From positions 1 through 64,000 of the forward strand of contig JAFWQC010000069.1 of the NCBI GenBank assembly GCA_017509245.1: DNA of 64,000 nt. The letters are read 5' to 3'. Under the pieces are notes generated by a model. That model searched no databases. It saw only the letters and a list, made by a program, of their open reading frames with translations, and was not told the origin of the DNA. A program made the position numbers and the translations under genes. Shown here piece by piece: positions 45,401 through 53,205 of the stretch. The DNA is from Clostridiales bacterium. GTDB taxonomy: Bacteria; Bacillota; Clostridia; Saccharofermentanales; Saccharofermentanaceae. Numbering within the stretch: position 1 is the stretch's first letter; each line of letters opens with the position of its first letter.

Positions 45401-45887
45401 CAAGGGCTTTTATCGCCTTATCAATATCTTCTATTCCGACACCATATCTGGAGAAATCGCCCAGAAGAGCGATCATCATGTTGATATAGTCTATCCTTGA
45501 GACCAGTGTGCCGAATGTCTCAAGCTTCTCCTTATTCTTGACTAGGATGTTGTAGATAGCATTACGGAGCATTATCTCTCCGCCTTCGGCCACATAATTA
45601 GTGCCGAGATCGTCGAGGATGTTCCCGGCAAGCTTTCTGAAACTTAAGACATCTCCGGAGACCAGAGCCGAAGCAAGTATAAGAGGCCCTTTTTCCGTAT
45701 CTATCGTGCCGCTGCCCGAAGATCTGCCTTCCTTAAAAGCAAGCACTTCGCGCTCCACCTGGGCCTTTGCAAACTCAGGTGCGACAAAGATGATCTCCCT
45801 GCCCTGCGAACCGGCAACAGCCTCCTCAATAACTTCACGGGAGACCGGCCTGATACAGCTGTATGTCTTAAAACTGATCATCTGCAA
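42441..45887 (-). CDS. addB: AddB nuclease subunit
   Basis: 1148 residues, full length. The C-terminal nuclease has RTIDYKSGDK (about residue 950) and four cysteines for an iron-sulfur cluster: one at SFRQC near 780 and three in CGSCPFRGFC near 1063. The N-terminus has no GxxGxGKT Walker A motif, which B. subtilis AddB has; it reads FKTYSCIRPVSREVIEE. This fits an inactive helicase fold that binds Chi. First gene of the addBA operon. Confidence 0.94.
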   Translation of the reverse strand: MQMISFKTYSCIRPVSREVIEEAVAGSQGREIIFVAPEFAKAQVEREVLAFKEGRSSGSGTIDTEKGPLILASALVSGDVLSFRKLAGNILDDLGTNYVAEGGEIMLRNAIYNILVKNKEKLETFGTLVSRIDYINMMIALLGDFSRYGVGIEDIDKAIKALDNNTVSQSFLKKLKDLHLIMSKLEDMNEEHGLNLLREPIALACDKLSAAMADGRNKRRRSGLDSLKNSKIVFTGFGATRMLTPKEIRLVSLLSDFGCDIEFNVLTGGSGTQYTSVYKTGEEFKAMLEGMGAKGEELPVDDSGSVIKDIVYGFAADLKPEVQAEGRVRLAELAGIDDRVGYIFSEIIDLTRNHGYRYRDIRIVCCNEDITARMRSTAEIYGLDVFIDRKIALGGTVVPYMIQVLLELPAGNYQLELVMKAMRSGMLCVPPYIADSFENYCFAKNITDAGRLFDENAYIDPEGKYRIWIKKGTVPGREEGFEEAGRFFYEYVIKGKLMSLKASCEAVRSERKLSGKAEKCLDFLNEVHGYIELLRDEFISRGDSSSAVALVRGYDELVNLLMSCRHPLNECEIEQKDFASMIRTDMRNRTEGTIPLKVDSIEITTPEHAFVTPCKVLFIVGAQKDNFPYSRMREGLLSSKELKDLSSSHENINLPDKAESRMREEFVTACLDLGAATDMIYMVHEYGKPKSRVFEHLEKYAGDKYHIVNTFRNPISGQPVKFRHDCENARIPQDIMSRLLTVKKPGGGRTKAIFASVSSIESFRQCAFQYMMKRTLRIDEREDNTEIRPNLFGSLIHGMFEEAYRTLRDDSGKDPAKFKELANDLLENKEKYEAFADRCLKASAKVRSDYGSVDADGNPVDKAFEMDTYAKLRRMFSKMFRDILSDSVNTGFVPEGIEEAIGKDNLVLDIPYEGIDLNFKGYIDRYDVKTDESGKVHIRTIDYKSGDKNVDTSELLNGIQIQLPVYSGAVLDKNTSEGKTAVIDDYGYVLVGLKANADNSPLVCEPKLAGYNEEAMKIAVDYSKYIIRESVDQISGGKADSVTAIPNLKSCGSCPFRGFCGNDPSHPKSRGQLNTGSKSEYETIVKNCEKALTPTKSGKDRKDYGYDDVTKAIGADTSMRRSDKRTILAMKDILEKTNGSIEGKEAES

Positions 45888-45975
45888 ACCTCAAAAATCT
45901 TTCTGGTTAGATTGTACGATTTAACCTGCTTTTTTCAAAGCGATTAATGGGACAGAAAATATGAGGACATAGGGG

Positions 45976-46052
45976 GGTTGAATGTAAAACTAAATTAGAG
46001 TTTTTCTGAACATTTACCGTTACAAATCCCACATTTAGTTTTACATTCAACC
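45976..46052. repeat. 20-bp perfect inverted repeat around a 37-nt loop
   Basis: GGTTGAATGTAAAACTAAAT at 45976-45995 is the exact complement of 46033-46052. It lies between the stop of the radical SAM gene and the start of addB and has no coding capacity. It may be a terminator for the former or a small non-autonomous mobile repeat. Confidence 0.75.
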
Positions 46053-46079
46053 GACGGAAAAATCCTATAAATTTTTTAC

Positions 46080-46928
46080 TCAGCAATTCCCTGTATATAC
46101 GCAATTCAGGGTCTCTCTTGCGATCCCGGCAAGACCGTAAACGGTACTGACGGGTGTCGGTCCGCGGTCAGTCATGTGGAAGCACGGGAAGAACCTTGAT
46201 ACATGCAGAGGAATGTCTTTGCCTGCCTCATCAGCAACCGACACGATCCAGCGGGACATCTCGCGCATCATGTCAGGGGAATCGTTGAGCCCCGGTACTA
46301 TGAGGCACGCGATCTCCATGTGTGCTGTTTTCGAGGCCTTGGCAATAAAATCCATGGTCATCTGAAGATCACCGCCCAGGACCTTTCTGTAAATATCAGG
46401 ATCAAAGCACTTGAGGTCGATATTCATTGCATCGATATAAGGGATGATCTCATCTAAAACAGACAGTTCAGCCGTTCCGTTGGAGACGATTACGTTCTTA
46501 AGGCCATTCTCATGGGCGAGCCTGGCGGTATCTCTCACGAACTCATAGCCGATAAGGGGCTCGTTATATGTGAATGCTATGCCGATATTGCCGTTTTTCC
46601 TGTATTTCAGGGCAATTGCGACAAGCTCTTCCGGAGTGACGCGTTCAGCCGTATCAGAAAAATCTTTTGCTTCTTCGCCCCATGAGATTTCGCTGTTCTG
46701 GCAGAATGGACAACGGAGATTGCAGCCGTAGCTTCCGACCGAGAGGATCTTTGAACCCGGAAAGAAATGTCTCAGGGGCTTTTTCTCTACCGGATCTAAA
46801 GCAATTGATGTTATGCGGCCGTAGTTTGCAGGCACGACCCTGTCGGAAAGACCGATCCTTGCGCCGCAAAAACCTATGTCTCCCTCACCCAGTTCGCAAT
46901 GTCTGAAGCACACATGACACCTGGCCAT
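46080..46928 (-). CDS. amrS: AmmeMemoRadiSam radical SAM enzyme
   Basis: 282 residues. N-terminal cysteine-rich start ARCHVCFRHCELGEGDIGFCGAR, then the radical SAM cluster motif CNLRCPFCQN (about residue 71), and FTYNEPLIGYEF. These are hallmarks of the AmrS family found with AMMECR1 and Memo proteins; the pathway's product is unknown. The length is slightly below the common 330. It starts 15 bases after the Memo/AMMECR1 gene, so they share a transcript. Confidence 0.88.
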   Translation of the reverse strand: MARCHVCFRHCELGEGDIGFCGARIGLSDRVVPANYGRITSIALDPVEKKPLRHFFPGSKILSVGSYGCNLRCPFCQNSEISWGEEAKDFSDTAERVTPEELVAIALKYRKNGNIGIAFTYNEPLIGYEFVRDTARLAHENGLKNVIVSNGTAELSVLDEIIPYIDAMNIDLKCFDPDIYRKVLGGDLQMTMDFIAKASKTAHMEIACLIVPGLNDSPDMMREMSRWIVSVADEAGKDIPLHVSRFFPCFHMTDRGPTPVSTVYGLAGIARETLNCVYTGNC

Positions 46929-46943
46929 AAAACCCTCCGGAAT

Positions 46944-48362
46944 CTATATGTGGCGGACCACTTCAAACCTCTGAAGATAATACTCCTCGTCAGGTTTAAT
47001 GCCGCCTTTCCTCATAGCGACAGACACCTGATAATCCACGGTATCGACGCCGTCAAGATCAGGCAGCAAAAGGCCTCTTCTGCCGTCTTTTGTCGAGACA
47101 ATGACACCATATTTCTTAACGTCAAGCTGATCTTTGGAATCAATATGTTCAGGGTCGCTCAAGACATCGACATTGATGTCGAGCATCGGGAGTTCATCCA
47201 CGGTTATAGGGTCAAATCGGGGGTCTCTTGAAGATGCGCTTATTGCGTTCACAGCGATCTCTTCAGCAAGATTCTTTCTGGTCGGAAGGATCGTGCCGAT
47301 GCAGCCGCGAAGCCTTCCGTGTTCATGAATGGAAACAAATGCGCCCGCGCGCCTGTTCAGAAGTTCATCCGGAATTTCATCATCGCCTGCAAGATCCTTC
47401 AGATCCTTTGGAATGCTTAAGCCTCTGCGGTATTTGACAAACATATCCACAGAGAGCCTTGCAAGGCGGACATAAAGGTCAGAAGCAGCCCTCTTATCGG
47501 ATAATTCCTTCTCTTCCTTCTTAAGATATGCAGTAAGAAATCCTCTTTCCGGAGCTTCACCTTCCTCCGGATAGAACGTGACTATTCCGTATCCTACACC
47601 GGTCGTATCCTCATGCGAGATCACTTCAGTCCTGACATTTCTGCTGTCCCACGCGCCCGCCATAATCACAAACGAACGGTGACCGCATTCAGCCGCCTTG
47701 TCGCAGAAATCCTCACTGAAATCAAAGAGCTCCCCGAATGCGCCGCGCCCCATAACGTCCATGATGCGCTCATCGTATTGGGGACCTTCTTTTGCAAAAC
47801 CATAGGGACCATAATCCTGAAGCTTATGCGACAGGTCGCCGCTTGCAACAAATACAACCTTGCGGCCCAATGCTTCAACAGCTTCTTCAATGATCATGCC
47901 AAGCCTGTAGTGCTCGGTCAAAGGCAGGCCCGAAAGACCTATCCTCACTATCTTTCCGCCCTTATACTTATTGCGGATAAACCAGAGCGGAACCATCGTT
48001 CCGTGATCGAGCTTACTGTCTTCCTCACCCAGTATTCCGCACGGAAAGTTTTCCTTATGAGCGATCTCAGAGATCTTATCAACAAGGTCCTCATCGTATT
48101 CCTCATTGAACTTCACATCAGGAGCGCCAAACTTCGCAAACGAACCCTTGGCGCTCTTTCCGGGAGATATATGGAAATAATCCGAGTACATTGTCTGGTG
48201 AGGACTTGTGATAACTATCGTATCAGGACAAAGTGCAGCGATCTCATCAGCGACTTTCTCATAAGAACTGATGGTCTTTAAGACCTGTTTCTCCCCGCCC
48301 TTGCCGACCTTCGGCACGATAAGAGGCGGATGCGGAACCATAAACGAAGCCAGTATTGACAT
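46944..48362 (-). CDS. Memo-AMMECR1 fusion (AmmeMemoRadiSam protein A/B)
   Basis: About 472 residues from MSILASFMVPHPPLIV; the upstream in-frame start has a poorer site. The first 260 residues are a Memo/class III dioxygenase-like domain (SPHQTMYSDYFHISPG; LDHGTMVPLWF; VASGDLSHKLQ). The rest is AMMECR1 (FVSIHEHGRLRGCIGTILPT; NAISASSRDPRF). The two are separate genes in many organisms and fused in many Clostridia. It forms an operon with the radical SAM gene. Confidence 0.92.
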   Translation of the reverse strand: MSILASFMVPHPPLIVPKVGKGGEKQVLKTISSYEKVADEIAALCPDTIVITSPHQTMYSDYFHISPGKSAKGSFAKFGAPDVKFNEEYDEDLVDKISEIAHKENFPCGILGEEDSKLDHGTMVPLWFIRNKYKGGKIVRIGLSGLPLTEHYRLGMIIEEAVEALGRKVVFVASGDLSHKLQDYGPYGFAKEGPQYDERIMDVMGRGAFGELFDFSEDFCDKAAECGHRSFVIMAGAWDSRNVRTEVISHEDTTGVGYGIVTFYPEEGEAPERGFLTAYLKKEEKELSDKRAASDLYVRLARLSVDMFVKYRRGLSIPKDLKDLAGDDEIPDELLNRRAGAFVSIHEHGRLRGCIGTILPTRKNLAEEIAVNAISASSRDPRFDPITVDELPMLDINVDVLSDPEHIDSKDQLDVKKYGVIVSTKDGRRGLLLPDLDGVDTVDYQVSVAMRKGGIKPDEEYYLQRFEVVRHI

Positions 48363-48433
48363 AAAGTTACCCCGTGAATAATTTTCGCTCAAAAACCTAC
48401 AGCAAAATTATAACAGATAACTTGAAATGCGCC

Positions 48434-50326
48434 TTATTTATTGAGCCTTCTCATGCACCTCATCGCATTAAGGACGGCGATTATAAGTACGCCCACATCA
48501 CCGAATACCGCAAACCACATATTGGCGATTCCCAAAGCTCCGAGAATAAGTATTACTGCCTTTACTCCGAGCGCGAAAATTATATTCTCCCAGACGATCC
48601 TCATCGTCTTTCTTGCGATCTTTATTGCGTCAGCGATCTTCGACGGCTTGTCATCCATGAGCACGACGTCAGCAGACTCAATGGCAGCGTCAGAACCCAT
48701 TGCACCCATTGCGATACCGCAGTCGGCACGCATCAGAACGGGCGCATCGTTTATACCGTCACCCACAAAGGCCAGTCTTCCCTTACCGTCTGCCAGCATT
48801 TCCTCGACTTTGGATACCTTACCGGCAGGCAGGAGTTCAGCAAAGAAACCCGTCAGACCGAGCTTATTGGCAACATTTTCGGCAACGCTCTTCTTGTCGC
48901 CCGTAAGCATTACAAGACGCTTAACGCCTGCATTCTTAAGGCTTCTCATAGCCTCTTCCGAATCTTCCTTGATCTGGTCGTTGATGATGATGTGGCCGAG
49001 ATAATCGACAACACCCGCATCTTCCCTTGCAACATGGATTATCGTTCCGGTAAGATGGCAGTCGTGCCATTTCGCGCCGCACATATCCATAAGCTGGCCG
49101 TTGCCGCAATAGTATGTCTTGCCGTCAACAACGGCTTTAACGCCCTTGCCTGCGATCTCATTTACTTCACCTATCAGAGACTTGTCGATATGTCCCTCAT
49201 GTGCTCTTACGATGGACTGCGCAACCGGATGGCTCGAGAAACTCTCGCAGCATGCTGCGATATCCTTGAGTTCAGCTACACTAATAAGGTTCGGATGTAC
49301 GTCATCGACCTCGAAAACACCCTTTGTAAGTGTTCCGGTCTTATCGAAGACAACAGTATCGATCTTGGACAGGACTTCCATATAGCCGGCACCCTTTATG
49401 AGGATACCGTCCTTGGACGCACCGCCTATGCCGCCGAAGAACGACAGCGGAACGGATACCACAAGTGCACACGGGCAGGAAACGACCAGGAATACGCAGG
49501 CTCTTGTAAGCCATTCCTTCCAGATCTCCCAGCTTCCGATACCAAGGAACAAAGGCGGAATAATGCCTAAGACCAGCGCTGCGATTACGACCGCAGGAGT
49601 ATAATATCTTGCAAACTTCGTGATAAAGTTCTCGACCTTTGCTTTCTTGTCCGATGCATTTTCGACGAGCTCAAGGATCTTGGAAACAGTGCTCTGTCCG
49701 AAAGTCGAAGTTGTCCTGATCTTGATTACACCGGTCAGATTCAAAGTGCCGGAGATGACATTATCACTGTAGCCCTTGTCCACAGGAGCGGATTCACCCG
49801 TCAAAGCCGCCTGGTTAACGGTGCTTGCACCTTCAACGATGACGCCGTCCAAAGGTATCTTCTCGCCGGGCTTAACGATGATGATCTCGCCGACTTCAAC
49901 TTCATCAGGCGATACTTCGATCTCCCGGTCTTCCCTTATGACTGTCGCACTGTCAGGCCTTATATCCATCAATTTGGCAATGGATTTGCGCGATCTTCCG
50001 ACAGCGATGCTCTGGAACAGCTCTCCGACCTGGTAAAAGAGCATTACAAAAGATGCTTCCGGGTATTCTCCCGTTACGAATGCTCCCACGGTCGCTACCG
50101 TCATGAGGAACTTCTCATCAAAGATCTGGCCGTGGATAAGGTTGATAAATGCAGTCTTGAGGACATCATATCCCGCGATTGCATAAGGAACCGCGTAAAG
50201 GATAAGCTCCGCCCACCAGGGCACCTCAACAAAATGAAGCGTTACAGCGATCACAGCCAGCAAAACCACTGCGATGATTATCCTTGTGAGCATCTTCTTC
50301 TGTTTTTTGGTCAACTTATACTTCAT
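48434..50326 (-). CDS. cadA: zinc/cadmium-exporting P1B-type ATPase
   Basis: 630 residues without an N-terminal metal-binding domain. TGES-type actuator loop (LTGESAPVDKG), CPCAL in membrane helix 6 (VSCPCALVVSVPLSF), the phosphorylation motif FDKTGTLTKG, and GDGINDAPVL are all present. CPC with the C-terminal pattern is typical of the Zn/Cd/Pb group. It pumps divalent soft metals out. Its metal-binding domain is supplied by the separate 72-residue HMA protein upstream, and both are probably under the ArsR regulator. Confidence 0.93.
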   Translation of the reverse strand: MKYKLTKKQKKMLTRIIIAVVLLAVIAVTLHFVEVPWWAELILYAVPYAIAGYDVLKTAFINLIHGQIFDEKFLMTVATVGAFVTGEYPEASFVMLFYQVGELFQSIAVGRSRKSIAKLMDIRPDSATVIREDREIEVSPDEVEVGEIIIVKPGEKIPLDGVIVEGASTVNQAALTGESAPVDKGYSDNVISGTLNLTGVIKIRTTSTFGQSTVSKILELVENASDKKAKVENFITKFARYYTPAVVIAALVLGIIPPLFLGIGSWEIWKEWLTRACVFLVVSCPCALVVSVPLSFFGGIGGASKDGILIKGAGYMEVLSKIDTVVFDKTGTLTKGVFEVDDVHPNLISVAELKDIAACCESFSSHPVAQSIVRAHEGHIDKSLIGEVNEIAGKGVKAVVDGKTYYCGNGQLMDMCGAKWHDCHLTGTIIHVAREDAGVVDYLGHIIINDQIKEDSEEAMRSLKNAGVKRLVMLTGDKKSVAENVANKLGLTGFFAELLPAGKVSKVEEMLADGKGRLAFVGDGINDAPVLMRADCGIAMGAMGSDAAIESADVVLMDDKPSKIADAIKIARKTMRIVWENIIFALGVKAVILILGALGIANMWFAVFGDVGVLIIAVLNAMRCMRRLNK

Positions 50327-50378
50327 AACAATGTCTCTTACAACCGGTCCGGGATTCGTTCCGGATATCCTTTTTTTA

Positions 50379-50487
50379 TTTTTCCGGTAAAAGTTCCGGC
50401 TACTGCCGGAAAAAATACCGGAATTATTACCTTTTTCTGCTGTTTTTCCGGTAAAAGTTCCGGCTATAGCCGGAAAAAATACCGGAA
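50379..50487. repeat. two 45-bp direct repeats forming nested hairpins
   Basis: Copies at 50379-50423 and 50443-50487 differ at two central bases. Each reads TTTTTCCGGTAAAAGTTCCG followed by the complement TGCCGGAAAAAATACCGGAA with a 4-base loop change. They lie between cadA and the HMA gene and could lower cadA transcription. Confidence 0.75.
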
Positions 50488-50525
50488 CTTTTTCATTATT
50501 GACCGGAACTATTCAGCTATCCTTC

Positions 50526-50556
50526 ATTAAAAAGCCGCAGCACTCATAACTGCGGC
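50526..50556 (-). terminator. terminator after the HMA gene
   Basis: On the minus strand GCCGCAG and CTGCGGC pair around a 9-nt loop and run straight into TTTTT. It follows the HMA stop codon by about 6 bases and separates that gene from cadA. Confidence 0.85.
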
Positions 50557-50562
50557 TATGGC

Positions 50563-50781
50563 TCAGAGCAATACCGTGCAGTCAGGCTCAACCTTGGCGA
50601 TAGTCTTGACTGCCTGCTTTAAGATCTTGTCGAAATCAGCGTCATCAGCCTCCAGCGTCATCTTCTGCTTGATGAAGCTTACTTCACATCCCTTAACTCC
50701 GGGGATCTTGAGGACAGCTTCCTGCATCTTCATGGCGCAGTTAGCGCAGTCGAGATCTTCAAGTTCAAATGTCTTTTTCAT
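50563..50781 (-). CDS. HMA-domain metal-binding protein
   Basis: 72 residues, a single heavy-metal-associated domain with the metal motif DCANCAMKM (about 10-18) and the usual beta-alpha-beta-beta-alpha-beta length. It can pass metal to the ATPase encoded next, which has no such domain of its own. The gene follows arsR by 23 bases and is followed by a strong terminator, so part of the transcripts stop before cadA. Confidence 0.9.
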   Translation of the reverse strand: MKKTFELEDLDCANCAMKMQEAVLKIPGVKGCEVSFIKQKMTLEADDADFDKILKQAVKTIAKVEPDCTVLL

Positions 50782-50804
50782 ATGTATAACTCCTTATTTA
50801 TTAA

Positions 50805-51134
50805 TTACTCTGTTAAATGGTCATATCCCTGAGCAATAATGGACTTAACGTGATCATCGGATAAACGGTAGTAGATGGTCTTGCCTTCCCTTCTTGAAGC
50901 AACAAGGTTTGCAGCCTTCAATACCTTTAACTGGTGTGAGATTGCCGACTGGGTCATGTTCAGGAGTTCAGCTATCGCGCATACGCACATCTCGTCTTCA
51001 TGAAGTGCATACATTATCTTGATCCTTGTGGTATCACCGAAGATCTTAAAAAGGTCTCCCAGGTCCTGTAACACCTCATCTGCGGGCATATCAGCCTTAA
51101 CATGATTCAATATTGCTTCGTGATTGTGAGGCAT
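50805..51134 (-). CDS. ArsR/SmtB-family metal-sensing repressor
   Basis: 109 residues. The winged helix is EDEMCVCAIAELLNMTQSAISHQLKVLKAANLVASRREGKTIYYRLSD. The ELLNM...SHQLK region is the recognition helix and the ELCVC-like MCVCAI segment is a known metal site in CadC/SmtB relatives; a histidine-rich start and DDHVKSI near the C-terminus are close to the alpha-5 zinc site. It probably represses its own operon until Zn or Cd rises. Confidence 0.9.
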   Translation of the reverse strand: MPHNHEAILNHVKADMPADEVLQDLGDLFKIFGDTTRIKIMYALHEDEMCVCAIAELLNMTQSAISHQLKVLKAANLVASRREGKTIYYRLSDDHVKSIIAQGYDHLTE

Positions 51135-51157
51135 TTTGAGGCTCCTTTCCGTTCATC

Positions 51158-51177
51158 ATATGAACACTTGCTCATAT
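51158..51177. promoter_or_regulatory. ArsR/SmtB-type operator
   Basis: The imperfect palindrome ATATGAACACTTGCTCATAT lies 23 bases upstream of arsR, with a second GTTCAT repeat just beyond. It matches the known 12-2-12 type sites of SmtB/CzrA regulators. Confidence 0.7.
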
Positions 51178-51299
51178 GTTCATTTGTTCATTATACTATC
51201 ACACCCCTCAAACGCTGTCAACAACAGGCATTGATGTCTAAAAATCCCTATTTTCATGGGGTTTTTGCAACTTTTTCCGCTAAAAACCCTCAAATTCCC

Positions 51300-51328
51300 T
51301 TGTTTTTAATGTCAAAGAACTTTATAAT
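51300..51328 (+). promoter_or_regulatory. strong sigma-70-type promoter of HU
   Basis: TTGTTT at 51300-51305 and a consensus TATAAT at 51323-51328 are separated by 17 bases, giving a leader of about 65 nt before the HU start. The HU gene has an AGGGAGGAAT ribosome site. Confidence 0.8.
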
Positions 51329-51398
51329 ATCGACATTGTGAAGGTCGAAAGGCCCTTACAACATACACTTTATAACCCATATTAGGGAGGAATTAATA

Positions 51399-51698
51399 AT
51401 GAACAGAACAGAATTAGTTGATGCAATCGCTGTTAAGGCTGACATCTCCAAGAAGGATGCTGATGCTGCAGTTAAGGCTTTCATCGAAGTAGTTTCTGAT
51501 GAGCTCCAGAACAAGGGCAAGGTTCAGCTCGTTGGTTTCGGTACATTCGAGACATCTGAGAGAGCTGCAAGAACAGGCCGTAACCCTCAGACAGGCGCTG
51601 CTACAAAGATCAAGGCTTGCACAGCTCCTAAGTTCAAGGCTGGTAAGGCACTCAAGGATAAGGTTAACACAAAGCCTTCTAAGAAGTGCAAGAAGTAA
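51399..51698 (+). CDS. hup: HU-family nucleoid DNA-binding protein
   Basis: 99 residues, the classic HU fold: [25 protein letters not shown], the [25 protein letters not shown] beta-arm region, and a lysine-rich C-terminal end. It bends and coats DNA as a homodimer. It is a single-gene unit with a strong promoter and a strong terminator, as for an abundant protein. Confidence 0.97.
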   Translation: MNRTELVDAIAVKADISKKDADAAVKAFIEVVSDELQNKGKVQLVGFGTFETSERAARTGRNPQTGAATKIKACTAPKFKAGKALKDKVNTKPSKKCKK

Positions 51699-51726
51699 TC
51701 TGATATCAACTGATTATGCTAATAGA

Positions 51727-51760
51727 AGAGGTTGTCTTGGAATAGGACAACCTCTTTTAC
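51727..51760 (+). terminator. rho-independent terminator of HU
   Basis: AGAGGTTGTC and GACAACCTCT pair over 10 bases around a 9-nt loop and are followed by TTTACTTT. Confidence 0.9.
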
Positions 51761-51805
51761 TTTGCTCGAAAATATGAACCGCAGATCCGCCCTGAACGGC
51801 AGCAT

Positions 51806-53038
51806 TTACCTGCCCGCAAAGAAAGCTATGTAATCCGGCAGATACGTGTGTACGAACAACAGCAATGCAAATGAGAAGAACACCCACATCTCAGGGCTGT
51901 GCGTTATGCTTCTCAAAAGAACTTTTCTCGGGAGCTCCCCTACCATCGGCAAAAGCTTGAACTTCTTGCGCTTTACGATGAGCATTACAAAGCCTGCGAT
52001 CTGGAATCCCGCAAGTATGATGAGCCAGAGAAATGTCAGGAGCAGCACAGGAAGAAGTTGTTGCAATGCTTCACCGGTAAAGAAATTCTCGTCTATCGAC
52101 CCTGTCTCAAGATCAAGTCCCAGCTTCTCCAGAAGCTTTGAAAGCAGCTGTGTCGTTACGGTAGTTGTGACAAGATTCATGCTGCAGTGCATGATCATCG
52201 TATATATGATGTTTCCCGTACGGATATAAACAAATGCAAACATCACGCCGATAAAGAACGCGAAGAAGAACTGCTGGAAATTGCCGTGCCACAAGCCGAA
52301 CATTATGCCCGACAGTGCGCAGCTGATAAACTCGCCGTGGCGTATGGTCCTGTCGATCATGAATTTTCTGAACAGCAATTCCTCGAAGATCGCAGGAAGG
52401 ATTCCGACCGTAATGACCATGATGTACTGGTTGGATCCCATGAGGAGTTCCTGAAGCTCTCCTATACTCTGCTCTTCCTGGCCGATCGTTCCGATCGCTG
52501 TAAGCAGCGAATGGATGGGCAGACCCATCAGTGAACCGACCTGCGAGAGGCCGTACATCATCATTATCAATAAAAGAAGATGGCCGAACTTAAGCTTTCT
52601 CTTCTCGATCCTGTATCTGGGAACTTTTCGAAGTGCGATAAAAAGAACAACGGTGCCGACCACACAGACATTGAAAGCATTCATAAGAAGATAGATCGTA
52701 TAGTAATGGCCGACGAAGAAGTTGTAGCAGAACAGCAGCATCATCGCCACTGCGATCCTCATTCCGAATACGAAGAACCACCCGAAGATCGAATACTTGA
52801 TGCCTATTGCGGCAAGCATGTCATTAACGGTGTCCGTGCTGTTGTAGTAGCGCGAAAGGACTATAAGGATCGCAAGGAAAGGAATTGCCAGCGCAGCGGT
52901 GAAAAAGATCCAGTTAACCAGTTCCTGGCTTCCGTACATCATCTGTCTCGCATCGATATAACTGAGCAGGAATGCCGAGAGCGTTATCAACACTATCGAC
53001 GTTACGACCAGTCCTTTGCGCAGAGTTTTGTTTTCCAT
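51806..53038 (-). CDS. CPBP-family intramembrane metalloprotease
   Basis: 410 residues with ten or so membrane helices. The CPBP (Abi) motifs are EELLFRKFM (EExxxR, about residue 216) and FGLWHGNFQQF (FxxxH, about residue 247), then MHCSMN. These residues form the catalytic metal-free or metal site of glutamic intramembrane proteases such as MroQ and Rce1 relatives. Substrates unknown; some members process peptide pheromones or give immunity. No linked peptide gene is visible. Confidence 0.88.
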   Translation of the reverse strand: MENKTLRKGLVVTSIVLITLSAFLLSYIDARQMMYGSQELVNWIFFTAALAIPFLAILIVLSRYYNSTDTVNDMLAAIGIKYSIFGWFFVFGMRIAVAMMLLFCYNFFVGHYYTIYLLMNAFNVCVVGTVVLFIALRKVPRYRIEKRKLKFGHLLLLIMMMYGLSQVGSLMGLPIHSLLTAIGTIGQEEQSIGELQELLMGSNQYIMVITVGILPAIFEELLFRKFMIDRTIRHGEFISCALSGIMFGLWHGNFQQFFFAFFIGVMFAFVYIRTGNIIYTMIMHCSMNLVTTTVTTQLLSKLLEKLGLDLETGSIDENFFTGEALQQLLPVLLLTFLWLIILAGFQIAGFVMLIVKRKKFKLLPMVGELPRKVLLRSITHSPEMWVFFSFALLLFVHTYLPDYIAFFAGR

Positions 53039-53205
53039 ATTATCCTCCCTTATTCCACCGGAGATACAAATCTATGTAATTATACTCAAATCTACATGAG
53101 TTTTCCTCACTGCATCGATAATTTTCGATAATGGAAATTGTATTCTTTTTTGGCAAAAAGCGTGTATACTGTCTTAATTATCTTTATGAAAAGAGGGAAA
53201 ATTCT

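Noticed and set aside
48374..49570. 398-codon open frame on the plus strand
   Set aside because: It lies opposite cadA and runs past its end; it has no domain or ribosome site, and cadA is certain.
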